Assembly: GCA_022818135.1 (NCBI GenBank)
Contig: JAFMSR010000015.1
Coordinates: forward strand, 24,256,627-24,320,626
Direction of reading: 5' to 3'
From: Saxidomus purpurata
Taxonomy: Eukaryota > Mollusca > Bivalvia > Venerida > Veneridae
Length of the DNA stretch: 64,000 nucleotides
Part shown: positions 1 through 11,458 of the stretch, piece after piece
Position numbering within the stretch: position 1 is the first letter of the stretch
How the letters are laid out: every line of letters starts with the position of its first letter
Program-made: the position numbers and the translations under genes
Notes under the pieces: model-generated
Database searches by the model: none
Seen by the model: the letters and a program-made list of their open reading frames with translations, nothing else
What the model was told of the DNA's origin: nothing

Positions 1-715
1 TTGCTATACCCTATATATTTTGATAATTTGAGAACCTAATGTAGTAATATGGTGATTTTTGGTCAATTTGACCTTTTGACCTTTAATATGACCTAGATAA
101 TGACCTAGAGCCAAACTCAAAATATCATATTTCTTTTGCATATTCATAGTGCAAATGGTTTTTTGTGCATCTTTTGCAGATAATATTTAACAATTGTTTT
201 TATACATGAACTTTGAAAAGAACAGGCTACAGCTGAAAAGGGCCGCCATTTTGGACGCCGTATTATATATCTCCATGGCAACCGATTTTATTTGCACAAA
301 ATGGTTGTTGCGTAAAAGCACATTTATATATGTCATTGTTAGTATAAAACATGACCTGCTATAACCTATATATTTTGATAATGTTAGGAAATTATGTGGT
401 AATATGGTGATTTTTTTGGTTAATTTGACCTTTTGACCTTGAATTTGACCTTGATAATGACCTTGTATGAAACTCCAAATGTCATATTCATTTTGCACAT
501 TTATATGGCTAATGTATTTGTGTGCTTCTTTTGCAGCTTCCTTTCAAGTAATTATTTTATAGTCGGACCTTTAAAAAAGCAACCTAAATCGAAAAACGGC
601 GGCCATCTTGGACGCCATCTTGGATTTCTCAGCCGGCACCAAAAATTTGCATTTAAAGCCGGCGGTCCGGTAAACTTCAGAGTCTCCCAAACATTTTGAT
701 ATATGACTCATTTTG
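1..715. repeat. Two tandem diverged copies of a ~355 bp repeat
   Basis: The segment starting at about 4 (CTATACCCTATATATTTTG) recurs at 359 (CTATAACCTATATATTTTG). The order of sub-motifs is kept in both copies: TGGTGATTTTT, runs of TTTGACCTT, TGCATATTC or TGCACATTT, CTTTTGCAG, then GCCGCCATTTTGGACGCC or GCGGCCATCTTGGACGCC. The offset is about 355 bp. The first copy starts at or before the window edge. The ORFs here run through the repeat and show no recognisable protein. Confidence 0.75.
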
Positions 716-800
716 TTCATTTTTGTGGCCCAGTGATATCCTGAACATGGTGTTTTGCTGCTCTACTAAAAAGGCCTTCTATAGAATCTATGTGAAACAG

Positions 801-2356
801 ATACTCTACTAGAAGTTTTAACTTACATGTTGCGGAACACTTCAGTTATCCTAAAAATCCTTCAAACATTTTTATTCTTGCTTTCAATGAAATCAAATTA
901 CACAAACAATATCTCATTTTGACAACGTTGCCATGGTAAATAATTAGTTTAGATCTAACCATTGACGAATTTCAGTGGATCTAGTCCAAGGGCATAAGTC
1001 ACAACAAAGGATGCGATATGATTTATTGTTAACTGGCGACCCCCTGCCAGCAATCTAACTGGTCACACATTATTGCATATTGTACACTGGTCAATTGCAT
1101 TTGATAATTACATAACAATATGCAGAGTGCCCAATTCAAATTATGCAACCTTTTTTACGTGAACGATCGAGGTAACATATGAATTTATTTATCACTGTGA
1201 TCGAAACGAACCATATATTGAATGAATGATAAGCCTATATAACGTTTATACATATACAATGTTCATTATTTGTCACTAACCTTCGAGTTACATTTATAAT
1301 GTATGATCAAGTCTGCATAAAAAGATTATTTAGTCATCTTACAATTATACAACTTGGTAAAAGCAATTCAGAAAACGAAAGTTTCCAGTAACCCTATAAA
1401 TGTTCAGTAAATACATCTTTTTGGCTGTTGATGACAAATTTTATGTACATTTTATGAAATGTTTTTCAATGAGTGAAATTGAACAGGTAGATATCGTGAT
1501 TTTAATTATAATGAGTTTTTAAATAGATCTGCGTCAAAATTTTGTTTTCAACCAATAAAATCGTGAAAATTATTTGATTCACGTTCTTAAATTACATTAT
1601 AATTATAATTATAAATCTAATTCTTAAAACTACCCGCAAGAAAACATTTCATGAAAAATCAAGCATAGCATACAAGCTTGTGAATTTCTATCTCATTTTA
1701 GATATTTGTAATTAGATCGAGCATTTGTGTTCTCATTTTCGGAGGCAAGTTTTAATCGTCAATGGAAATAATATCGTCCATAATTGAATAGTTTGTAAGT
1801 CATGTGCATGTGTAGATCTAGATCTTTTCGATACATTTACATAGTATATTTCTTATACATTGAAGAATGAAAAATATCTTTTCCTTTTGATAGAAACAAA
1901 CAGAAACAGAAGTTGGTGTCATTTGCATATAAAAAACTCGTCATAACTGCTGAATTTTTATACTTTAATCAAATAATTACATATATGTATATAACATTAC
2001 ACGGACATCGCTCTATACGTTACGAGCTCAAACTGCTAAGGTAACGTCTTAATATCCTCATCTCCATCCTCTGAAGATGCATAATTGGATGAAAAATTCG
2101 CTTTCGCTGTTGTAAGAGTACCTGTTAACGGCCACGATTGTATTGGGTATGACGTCACTCCAGGCTAACGATCCTGCCTCTCGTAGGTTTCCGGAAATAT
2201 TATCGTCACTTTCCGTACAGGTGTGTTATTTTGAGAACTTTATGGGCTTATGGACAGGTAACCACTCGGTATTTTCCGTCAACAATTATCCAATTTGTAT
2301 AAGCTGACGAATAATATTCTAATGTTAAAACGGAAAATCGTCAATCAATGGGACCT
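801..2356 (+). mobile_element. 3' part of a TTAA-target DNA element, copy 1
   Basis: This block aligns co-linearly with 44248-46604, the right part of a complete element. It ends in the same terminal sequence, ATCAATGGGACCT, followed by TTAA (2357-2360). No matching left terminus (AGGTCCCAT after TTAA) is seen upstream in the window, so the copy is truncated or rearranged on its left. Relative to copy 2 it has about 245 extra bases at 1977-2220, and it lacks the 1049 bp insertion present at 45220-46268. No transposase is visible, so it is non-autonomous. The superfamily is inferred as Kolobok/T2-like or piggyBac-like from the TTAA target and the AGG terminus. Confidence 0.75.
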
Positions 2357-2360
2357 TTAA

Positions 2361-2811
2361 TAAACAATAAGAATAAAAAGAAGAAAAACACAATCAACAA
2401 AAAAGGGCGAAAATAAAAACATAAGGAAGAAAAAAAAACTTCCTTAAAAAGAATATAATTGAAGGAACATGGACAAGAGTGAAATAAATCTTATAAGTAC
2501 CACGGGTCTACATATGTTAACAGTTTCAATGTTTTGCAATACTCATCAATCGTTAAAATGGCATAAAGATGTTTAACCACCACACATTCCAGTTTATATT
2601 ACTATACAACATAGAATAAAAGTAAAAACTATAATGTTTGTTAAATGATATATAGATTTCAGTATTTCCTTGTCTGACATCTATCACACAGACAATAGAT
2701 TGCGTGGGGTGTTACTACCCAATCAGTCACGTGATATTTAGCAATGAGTCAACAAGGTGTATTGAAAAAAATGCTCCTTGTGTGTTTAATTTTTACAAAC
2801 CGTAGTGATAA
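2361..2811. other. AT-rich, no gene recognised
   Basis: A-rich stretch (2360-2450) and otherwise unremarkable AT-rich sequence. No coding exon, RNA gene or clear repeat was recognised. Confidence 0.5.
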
Positions 2812-3550
2812 CAAGTTATAGCATTCCAAAAGTTCCTTCTAGGGCACATCTTTCTATATATTTTATTGAAGTACAAACTACGACAGTCGAAGCAAATTCA
2901 GGCATTAGTATCTACAATATTTAATACTCCACGCACCTGTTACTACGTCACGCTAGATCTGCTTTTATATGGTCACATGGTAAGTTCGCGCCAATACTTC
3001 CAGCAACAATATTAGCATATTTCTACGCTGTGCAAACGATATGTAAATTAACATTCTTTCAGCTATTTGTCAAACTCATAATGCGAAAGCAAACGCATTG
3101 TCTGGCGATTTCTGCAAGTCCAACGTGCAATAGATCTAGTTTATTTTGTATATGTGTGCAATAGCTTACCTAACCTAATTAATTTGGCGTTTCAGTGTGA
3201 CCCCTTTCACAGATCTGATATTTTATAACTGTCACACCATTTTGTAGAAGGCGGACAGCTATTAAATGTCAACCTGTACAATCGGTTTGCCTTCGAAGTG
3301 CAAATAGCGAGACTATAGCTTACCCAGTGAAGTTACCACATAAAGGGAAATAACCACAGTAACGTAAACATGTAGCATGTATGGAAAAGAACGGCTATTG
3401 GTTGTTAGTTGTTCCAATTTTCAATATCACAACGTTTAATTTATAACGGAAACACACCGAAAAACGGCCTACGAGCTGCATTGTTCAGTCAAGTGTGTCT
3501 GTACAATTTTAAGTGTCCCTTCCATGGATAGAAGGAACAATAAATATTTC
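2812..3550. mobile_element. ~740 bp dispersed repeat, copy 1
   Basis: Near-identical over its length to 37094-37830 in the same orientation. Both start at TATAGCATTCCAAAAGTTCC and end at GGAAGGAACAATAAATA or AGAAGGAACAATAAATA. The first and last tens of bases share the inverted 10-mer GTTCCTTCTA, but no longer terminal inverted repeat and no certain target duplication is visible. The repeat includes the conserved stem-loop motif at 3247-3294. No ORF is present; it is probably a non-autonomous transposon. Confidence 0.75.
3247..3294 (+). repeat. Conserved stem-loop motif, copy 1
   Basis: GAAGGC (3247-3252) pairs with GCCTTC (3289-3294) across a conserved loop containing ATGTCAACCTGTA and ATCGGTTT. 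Other copies lie at 11192-11239, 33016-33063 and 37524-37571. The function is unknown; it may be a core of a SINE or other transposon. Confidence 0.6.
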
Positions 3551-4380
3551 AACAATTATTTATGGATCGTTAATTACACTTGTCAGACATTGGTTTCTCA
3601 ATTCTCTGTTATTAGGTCACCTGTTACGATGTAAACAAATGTGAACTTGAACTAGTTCTTATCACCACAATATAGTTATTACGAATTGGTTTTGTGACAC
3701 TGTTTACAAGTCAGCTGTTTTCTTCCTGGAATTATCAGTTACATAAGTATGCATTTTTAAGCTAGTAATTTTAAAATAATAGAAACATTTATTATAATTG
3801 ATGAATATCTGAAAGAGGACCAGAATGCACTGCGATTGTAAGTAGAGTTTATTTTCTATGTGTGATTAAGGAGCTTATTCAGCTTAGTGATTCAAATTGA
3901 TCCAAACACCACAAACAAAGAAACAAACAAACAAACAAAAAACACAAAAAAAACGACAAACAACTATGAACTTGTCATATCAAAAACAAATTGCATTTAA
4001 TGTACAACACTGCAAGTAAGAGCAGACTGCAGTTTAAACCAATATTTATTATGTACATCAACATGAATACAGCATGCATGCTCATTGCATATCACCAAAA
4101 AAGAAAGAAAAAGGAATCCGCAAGCCGTATCTCAGAGAAGGATTTAAACATACATTATCTATTCATTCAATAATAATTAGTTCATAATAGCACAGATATG
4201 CGGTATTGGGTAAACACCATGAATGGTCATTTACGAGGTTATCATTTACCTGCATTTCTGAATGAAAAGGAAGACACGTGCTTTCTACTACAATGGTCGG
4301 TTTGAGTGATATATCCGGTTGCATGAAGACCCCATATATAATCCAGAGGTTAACCGCTAATGGCCGGTTGTTGAACAAAT
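3551..4380. other. AT-rich with A-rich simple repeat, no gene recognised
   Basis: Holds an (A)AAC-rich simple repeat at about 3905-3955. Short ORFs at 3991-4173 and 4163-4378 resemble no family known to me and are taken as chance. Confidence 0.5.
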
Positions 4381-4383
4381 ATA

Positions 4384-4500
4384 ATAGGCGCTTAACCCTC
4401 GATTATAATAAGCCAGTTGCACAACACTGATTTATTGAACACCGACCTATCTTTCAGCAACTGATTTGATAAGCGCCGCTTATTATAATCGAGTTGCCGG
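4384..4500. mobile_element. Snapback hairpin element
   Basis: A perfect 16 bp inverted repeat, CTCGATTATAATAAGC (4398-4413) with its reverse complement (4478-4493), encloses a second inverted pair CAGTTGC/GCAACTG (4414-4420 and 4457-4463). The pattern is typical of a short palindromic MITE. No target duplication was identified. Confidence 0.55.
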
Positions 4501-5329
4501 AACATATTTTTCACGGTTATGATTCCGATAAACGCGCGATTATCCAAACCTGCTAGTGGGGTGGTTTATACGGCAATTTATCGTTGAACATGGGAATTAT
4601 ATACTCATATATGCGTGACTAATTAGTGTTAAGATTAATTATGAAGAGACATGGCTATTATAGGTATGAGCATTATTGTAGAAGAATATTTTTGTTAGAA
4701 TCAGATACCGCTTTTCCGTAGAATGCGTGTTTTTCGCCTTTGATATGATTTAAAACCACAGGATTGCACCTAACAGATACTGCTAGTGATACAACGACTG
4801 GTATGCCTTTGCTTTTTATGGCAACTAACGCTTATTAATCCCTTTTATAGTTTTGTCGTTGTCCGTCTGTCGGTCCGTCCCTCAGTATGGTGTGTGCTTT
4901 ATGCGTTGAAAATAGCTCTTTGTGAGATATATGCGGCGTTATCTATATATGGCAGACATGTGCCTTGATCCAGCCTCAAGCTCTCACTTTGTTTAAAATG
5001 TAATATATATTCTGTTTAAATTACATCCATATTTCATTTAATGATGAAATAAAAGAAAGCAAGCCGATGCATGAAAGTCCGAAACAGAATACATGACTGC
5101 ATATGACACAATATACATGTATCTGAATATCGTTTGTTTTTATTATGAAAATGCATTATTTCGATAAGATTGCATTTAGAAATCTACTTTATAGTGCAAG
5201 ACGGTATTAAAGAAAAAGTATTTATCACGAGCCACTTTGTTCAGATGGAAATATCCGTCACCTTGGGTAACCGTCTCTGGAAGCGGTTGTTTCAATTATT
5301 GTTTGGTATAAATATTAACGATTTGAATA
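4501..5329. other. AT-rich, no gene recognised
   Basis: Only short chance ORFs. A GTCCGTCTGTCGGTCCGTCC stretch at 4861-4880 resembles the GGACGGACAGAC tails of bivalve repeats seen elsewhere in the window. Confidence 0.45.
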
Positions 5330-5660
5330 TCTAGCCAGCTAGGAGTTTGGTTTTTGCATAAGTTAAGGCCAATACCTAACTAGATTGGAATACCCAGCCA
5401 GTTGGGAGTTGGGTATACGCTAAAAATGCGTTTTGCGAATACCCAGCTAGCTTCAAATAACCTGCCAACTGGAGGTTTGGTGTTCGAAAAACGTTCAACG
5501 AATACCTAGCTAAACTCAAATATCCAGCCGGCTATGAGTTGGGTTTTTGCATAAGTTACGGCCAATACCAAGTTAGCTTCGAATAAGCCAACTCCAAGAT
5601 GGCCGAGTATTCGAATCTAGCTGGGTATTCGCCTTTTTGAATACCCAGTGGTCAGAATCT
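5330..5660. repeat. Degenerate CCAGCTAG / GGGTATTCG repeat array
   Basis: About ten variants of GAATACCCAGCTAG, CCAGCCAGTTGGGAG or GAGTTGGGT occur in both orientations, for example AATACCCAGCCAGTTGGGAG near 5390 and CTAGCTGGGTATTCGCC near 5616. It looks like a decayed inverted-repeat (snapback) element. Confidence 0.55.
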
Positions 5661-6236
5661 GATTTAATTAAGTGTAATTAAAATTTACAAAAATGCGGTA
5701 ATAAGGTTCACTATCATCTGATATACTTTCCCCGGTTTCCACATATCAGAATGAGATTTTAACATGATAATATATAATATAGTTTTATTGTATCAAATGT
5801 AGTCTACTATTATATTGTAATATATGTGATGAGATTTAATATATGTTATAATTAACAACTGCTGGTCAGTTTTAGCATTTTTATGTAAATTGTGATATTT
5901 GTGTACAGATTATGCTATATTAACAGTCTCTTGTAACTCAATTATGAGTGGCAATGTACTTTTTTTTTACTGACATTGTATGCAATGTATTTTGTACTGT
6001 GATAAAATGTACATTGATGAGACGTTAATAAATAATAATAATAAAATAAATATCATTTATAATTTACATTACAAGAAACTTAAATTAATGAAATAATTAA
6101 AAACACAAGTTCTTTCAGTTTAGAGCTGGCTGTTCCGCAATGATATTTATGAACAGATCACAGCAGATATTTATGCACTCAAGTACATTTATTCATAAGA
6201 AATGTCACTGGGCTAAATTCGCTTTCCGCTTAAAAT
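5661..6236. other. AT-rich; possible retroelement tail
   Basis: Ends in GTTAATAAATAATAATAATAA-type sequence (6026-6055), which could be the 3' tail of an old non-LTR element. No coding sequence is recognised. Confidence 0.35.
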
Positions 6237-7721
6237 TATTTGGATGATGATGATGATAATAATAATAATCAAAGCGTCGTGAGCGCTGAAGGCCTGGGGC
6301 CTATAGTTTAACCCCCAGAAAAACAACTTTTGACCTACGTGTTTTGCGCTGAACCTTACCTAAAGCGCGGGTCGAAATGTTCAGAGGACCAAATTCAGTA
6401 TATGACACAATGAATGATTCACAAATATATGGGTGGCAGGGAAGTTTGTTTTATTATAAAACGTACGTTAAATGAAAAATAATCAAATAGTCAACATTAT
6501 AAATTGTTTAAGCCAATAAAAATAATTCGATCTGCGCTTTGTACAACTTCAAGCGATATATGATCTGATGATGTGGATCGAAAATTCTTGTGTACCAAGG
6601 ACAAGACCTTGAAACAGAAATAAACAAAGCAATACCAGCAATGAAATATAAATACAGTACTGTACAATGTGTATAACAGAGAAAACCAAAAATGATTCTG
6701 GGTTACCTTGTAGTTGTAATCGGTGAAACCGTTCACTGGGCCTTGACATGCAGCGTCCTCGATAAATGGCGGGTGATTTTGATCACGTGAGTTCCTTCTC
6801 GGGAATGTACGTAAATTATATCTTTTTTTAGAGAAATTTATTTTTAGGTAAATATATATGTAATCGTTCGTAAATAACAAAGTTGTCAATGAAATAACAT
6901 CGGAAATTTGAAAATCAAACTACAAACTCTTATATCAAGCTCCGTACGTTTCCGTAAATTTCCGTAAATATCCGTACTTTTCCGTGATATGCATATGATT
7001 ATCTTCCGTAATCAGCTAACAGCGCATTAATTTCTAAAACAGAAAAAAATGTGTAATGCAGCCCGTAAGCTATATACCTTCCTGCAATCGTTTGAAGTTG
7101 TATGTACTCTTTTTATTTGTAATATGTTCTTATCATATGCGACATTCAAACAAAAGATTGATCTGGTCTGTCTTGCACTACTTTCGCATAGCGCATGTTT
7201 ACAGTTGTTATTCGCACATAGCACAGTTAAATTTCTTGCAGGGTTTGAAATGTGGTATTGCTAACTTAGGCCTAGGGGACTTTCAGTCCCCAGGCCAAAA
7301 ATTATAATAGTTATGATAATGAATAAAAAAGTAAAATGTATTAACTGTTACTATCATTAATTCATTGCTAATATTATTATTAATGATCATGAATTATCAT
7401 TACTATAATTATTATTAATATCATTATTATTATTAATGCAGATTGTACTTAAAGATAAAAATGTATATTTTAATTGTATTCTGATGTGATACGTCCGCGC
7501 AGTTTTTCTTTTCGGAAATTCTTAAAGTAAGATACTTTTTTGGCTTTATTTGGCTTATTCTACAACATCATTGTATGTATCAACCATTTCTTACACAATT
7601 TCTCTTTCAAATGGCAAAAACACTGTACCTCGTTTTTAACAGATTCCTACCAATAGCACTACATTCAGTATAACATCAGCTTGTATAGGCCTAGATTAGA
7701 TAACTCGTTTGCACGAACGTC
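6237..7721. other. Unassigned AT-rich region with microsatellite and small hairpin
   Basis: Holds a GAT/AAT microsatellite (6240-6270), a degenerate TTTCCGTAAA/TCCGTAC short tandem array (6940-6985), and a compact hairpin at 7269-7296 (GGCCTAGGGGACT with AGTCCCCAGGCC). An ATTATT-rich stretch lies at 7360-7440. The overlapping ORFs at 6497-6889 and 7027-7307 match no family I know. Confidence 0.45.
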
Positions 7722-7835
7722 AGATATTTTAAGTCGTATTTAAAAAATCTTCCAGCAAACGAAGATAATCGGAACATAACTCAGGATTAACTCCGTGTTC
7801 GATAACTCTCTATTATGGTATAATAGCCGCTTGGA
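7722..7835 (+). repeat. Dispersed repeat, copy related to 18770-18870
   Basis: The segment from GATATTTTAAG through CATAACTC and TTCGATAACTCTCTATTAT to ATAATAG matches the reverse complement of about 18770-18870 with moderate divergence. The adjoining TGTGTTGTGCAACCGGCC resembles the GTTGCACAAC loop of the 4384-4500 hairpin, which suggests one family. Confidence 0.5.
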
Positions 7836-8919
7836 TAATCGTGTGTTGTGCAACCGGCCACAAGAAGTTGAATAACTCGCCGATAACTCTATCTTATGTA
7901 CTGGTTTTGTCCGTTTCCACGTAATTTTTATAATCCTTTCTTACATAACACAGAGGAAATAGCAATGTCTTATGCAAGAAATCATACTTCAGAAACGATA
8001 CCGTTATTTTTCATGTTTGTGTAAGAATGGCGGAACAAAATGTCAGATGAATAGTGAACAACTTAATTAAGGAAACTTTAATTTATTTAATTAAGGGTAT
8101 TTTTCCATGTAGAGTTGGATCAAATATATGAACTTATTTTATTGCATTTCAAGCCATCGGCGTACGGTTAAAATAAAATAAAAACTTATATATGGTCAAT
8201 TTATCGCAAATACAGTATCTTAAGTAAGCTTAACATTCGTGTTTTAGTTACCAACCTGTGACTTCAGGTGCGTGGCTAATGGTCTTTTATAATGCTACGT
8301 ATTGTCCTACATATGTATGTGTTTTCTACGTGGTCCTTTTACAATCTGATGTATATTGAAGTGACGATTTACAATGCAGGCCTATAAAAATCTGCAAGAG
8401 TACATTCGGCTTTTAATGATCGCACATTGATTTAATGACTATAATTCGTTCCGTAGATTTCATGAAATTCGAATAAATGAGCCACTAAGCTTTAGGTTCT
8501 TATTTCTTCAAAAAGATGAATTGTACAAAAAATGGGTATATTCTTTGGTGTAAATATTTTAACATTGCATTTAGGACAACCCAATTGATTTTTTACGGCT
8601 CAAATACATATGTTATATAGCCAATTTCAAATTTTAGATTTATAAGAAAAAGATTCAATTAAAACGTTAAATTCGCCACGTATTCAAGATGTCGTGCATG
8701 TATATTGCTCAAACAAGGCATGAATGTGTTTATGCAAATGCTTGTGCATTTTCATATTTTGCTAATTTGCTTAGAGGTGTACCTTGATGAAAGTATAATT
8801 TAGCAGAACATCACGAGCCTATCTTGTTGAAACTTTTATACTTTGTTTAAAATACAGCCAATCCTTTGGTAAAAATCACCAAATAAAGACGAGCAATGAA
8901 ACTGCTCTCTTTAAGAGAT
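7836..8919. other. AT-rich, no gene recognised
   Basis: No exon, RNA gene or clear repeat recognised. Confidence 0.45.
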
Positions 8920-9420
8920 CAACTGTAAATAAAGAGTACCAGTTTTGGTCTTTTTTCATATGTGGTCGTTGTTTACAGGTGTAACTGTAGCAACATACTT
9001 TCTTTATCTTTTCTCACACCTATATCAGAGCTATATCGTAGTAATATCAGCGAAAATATCCTGTAATGAAAATATATTAATGCCTCACAGCAACACTAAG
9101 AAATTGAACTTTGATATATGTAAGTACTGTTTCAGTGAACACAGTGTTTAAGTTGAACTTTTGGCTGACATTTGTCTTCAGCCAACAAAACAAACGCTAA
9201 AGAAAACAGTTTTGAATTTATTTTATGAGCTGAATTAAGGAAAAGTCCTACACTCAAGCCAGTTTTAAAGACCACCTTCGAATAACGAACAACAGGGTGA
9301 AAATCTTGTGCTGTTCTGCTTTCGCCGAAACACCTCTAAATAAAGAACACCTGTCAGTAAAGCCTGTCATAGCTATTTCCGGTCAGTGGTCTTTGTTCAC
9401 AGGTTTTACTGTATAGGCAA
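8920..9420. repeat. Two direct repeats with ACCTGTAA-type ends
   Basis: About 75 bp around 8925-9000 and about 80 bp around 9340-9418 share CTGTAAATAAAGA or CTCTAAATAAAGA, then GTGGTC(G/T)TTGTT(T/C)ACAGGT, then (A/T)ACTGTA. They are separated by about 440 bp. They could be ends of a decayed DNA transposon; the superfamily is not established. Confidence 0.45.
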
Positions 9421-10476
9421 AAAGTAAGAATACAATTAGAGATAAAACACTTGAGATATGTCTGGAAATAAATCCGGTAAAAATGCAGATGCATGCACCA
9501 GTTATAATAATTAAATGCATTTCTGTGGACCAGACTGATATTGTAAATTAACCGAAATGAAATTCAAATTAAAATCGTGTTACATGAACCCTTAATGCAA
9601 CCAGCATTTGTGTCACATCCTTAAAGACGTTTTCTTTTTCATTTAATATTTATAAAGCTTTATTACCGTTCATGTTTAATAAATGTATGTCTCTTTACAT
9701 ATTTTATAGGAACTATCTGTATTTTCAACGTTTTGTACATGCTCTTCTACGTTAATTTATTCCATTTTGCATATTCAAATGTTCAACTCGATTCATAACC
9801 CTGGTCCCTACCAGGTTTGGATAACCCCAATTTCACGAAAATACTTAGCTGAGTAAGTTATTTTGAAGTCTAATTGTCACTAAAAATAATGTTTCTTGTC
9901 GTTATCTTAAACAATGGTATATTTTTTAATGAAATTAACATGTTGAAAGAACAGAAATATTATATAATACTAAATGCAAGTCATATTGAGCAAAAATTCA
10001 TTTGAGTAAAAGTTAAGAATTTTAAGAATCTTAAGAATTTACTAAGTGCAAATTACTTGCAAAAAACAACATTTTTTGTACAAATACTAACAAGTGTATA
10101 AATAATTGTGATAAATGGGTAAATACGATTCTGAAAAAAATTTAATTCTTTAAATGAATATAGATGCAAAGGGTTGAAAAGTGTTGAAATAAGTTAAGCA
10201 TGTTATTAAGTATTTACTTAAGTATTTTCGGACATAACTCGAATCATAACCATGACAAAAATGTTCGTGCAAACGGATTGAATAAGAATTTCCTATCAAA
10301 ACCGTTGCAACAAATGAAGCGGTAAAAGTTAAAACCCTCGTTCGGTTCGCGTGGCATGGATAATTTTCTCGTGCAATCGGATTATTCAAACCCGGGATAT
10401 AAGTAAGTGCAACAGGAACAAATGTACTTTTACTTCGGTTACGATTATGAACTTTCCATTTGCATGTGCTGGGTAT
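9421..10476. other. AT-rich, no gene recognised
   Basis: A 121-codon ORF on the minus strand (10150-10515) runs into the palindromic element at 10477 and resembles no family known to me. Confidence 0.4.
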
Positions 10477-10867
10477 ACGGTGGGGAATCACGTGATCAAA
10501 ATAATCTCTAATCAAAAGTAAATCTATGAAAATGTTAAAAAATAATAAAAGTTGTTTAGCTTTAAATATGTAATGTAGCCTATCTTATGGCGACATTAGC
10601 GTATTCTTGAACTACATAGGTCTCAATCACAGTCTCCTTCCGATTGTAAAAAACACTTTAGTACACTGAAATAATTAATTTTTGGAGTGTTTAGCACAAT
10701 CAGAAGGTGATTGTTATTGAGACCTGAGTAGTTCTAAAATACGTTTATGTTGTCATAAGATAGGCTACTTTTTATAATCACAGCTGAACAGCTTTCATTA
10801 TTTTATAACATTTTTCATATATTTACTTTTGTTTAGAGATTATTTTGATCATGTGATTCCCCACCGT
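10477..10867. mobile_element. Palindromic MITE, ~390 bp
   Basis: The left end ACGGTGGGGAATCACGTGAT is mirrored by the right end ATGTGATTCCCCACCGT. The inverted similarity continues inward for roughly 180 bp per arm (CTTATGGCGACATTAG against TGTTGTCATAAGATAG, and TAGGTCTCAATCAC against GTTATTGAGACCTGAG), leaving a loop of about 60 bp around 10650-10700. No clear target duplication is seen. It is non-coding and probably non-autonomous. Confidence 0.75.
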
Positions 10868-11191
10868 GATATAGTAACGTGTCCGATAATTGTATACATC
10901 ATATAAAGGTGTCTGTGCACATGATGTACTTATTGTCTAAAAAAATATTAACTTGAAATATGTTACTTGTTCATTATAGTCTCGTATTTAGTTATTAAAG
11001 TAAAACACATTTTCGAAGTACAATGTAACTGTATCTGCCTTTGGTAAATATAACTTAGAATTGTGTAAGCATCATTTTAAAACTTAATCTTATCATGTTA
11101 AATCATAAATACATTCAAATATTGGATTTTATTGCGTTTATAAGTAGCTGGGGATGTGTTCCCAGCTATTTGCACATCAAAGTGAGACGTA
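10868..11191. other. AT-rich, no gene recognised
   Basis: Contains the small hairpin GCTGGGGATGTGTTCCCAGC at 11147-11166, just before the conserved stem-loop motif. Confidence 0.4.
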
Positions 11192-11239
11192 GAAGGCGGA
11201 CAACTGTAAAATGTCAACCTGTAAAATCGGTTTGCCTTC
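11192..11239 (+). repeat. Conserved stem-loop motif, copy 2
   Basis: GAAGGC (11192-11197) and GCCTTC (11234-11239) flank ATGTCAACCTGTAAAATCGG, as in the copies at 3247 and 37524. Here the motif is not surrounded by the ~740 bp repeat, so it also travels in a second context. Confidence 0.6.
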
Positions 11240-11458
11240 GGAGTGGAAAGAGTGAGACTAGATTTGTGATCACTGATTTAGTTTAAAGCTCTACATGTTT
11301 TCTCTCCCAGGGATCTTCTTTTGTCATCCATACTTCTAGATATACGGACAGTTCTATCTAATCTGTTTACTTATACATGTACACTAAAATAGCTGATTAA
11401 ACCTTCAAAAATTAGTAACAATAATATTAATAGCTATGTTAATAGCATCGATCTTAGC

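Noticed and set aside
6497..6889. 130-codon minus-strand ORF as a gene
   Set aside because: Low-complexity hydrophobic and aromatic composition, no splice or start context, overlapped by another ORF, no family resemblance.
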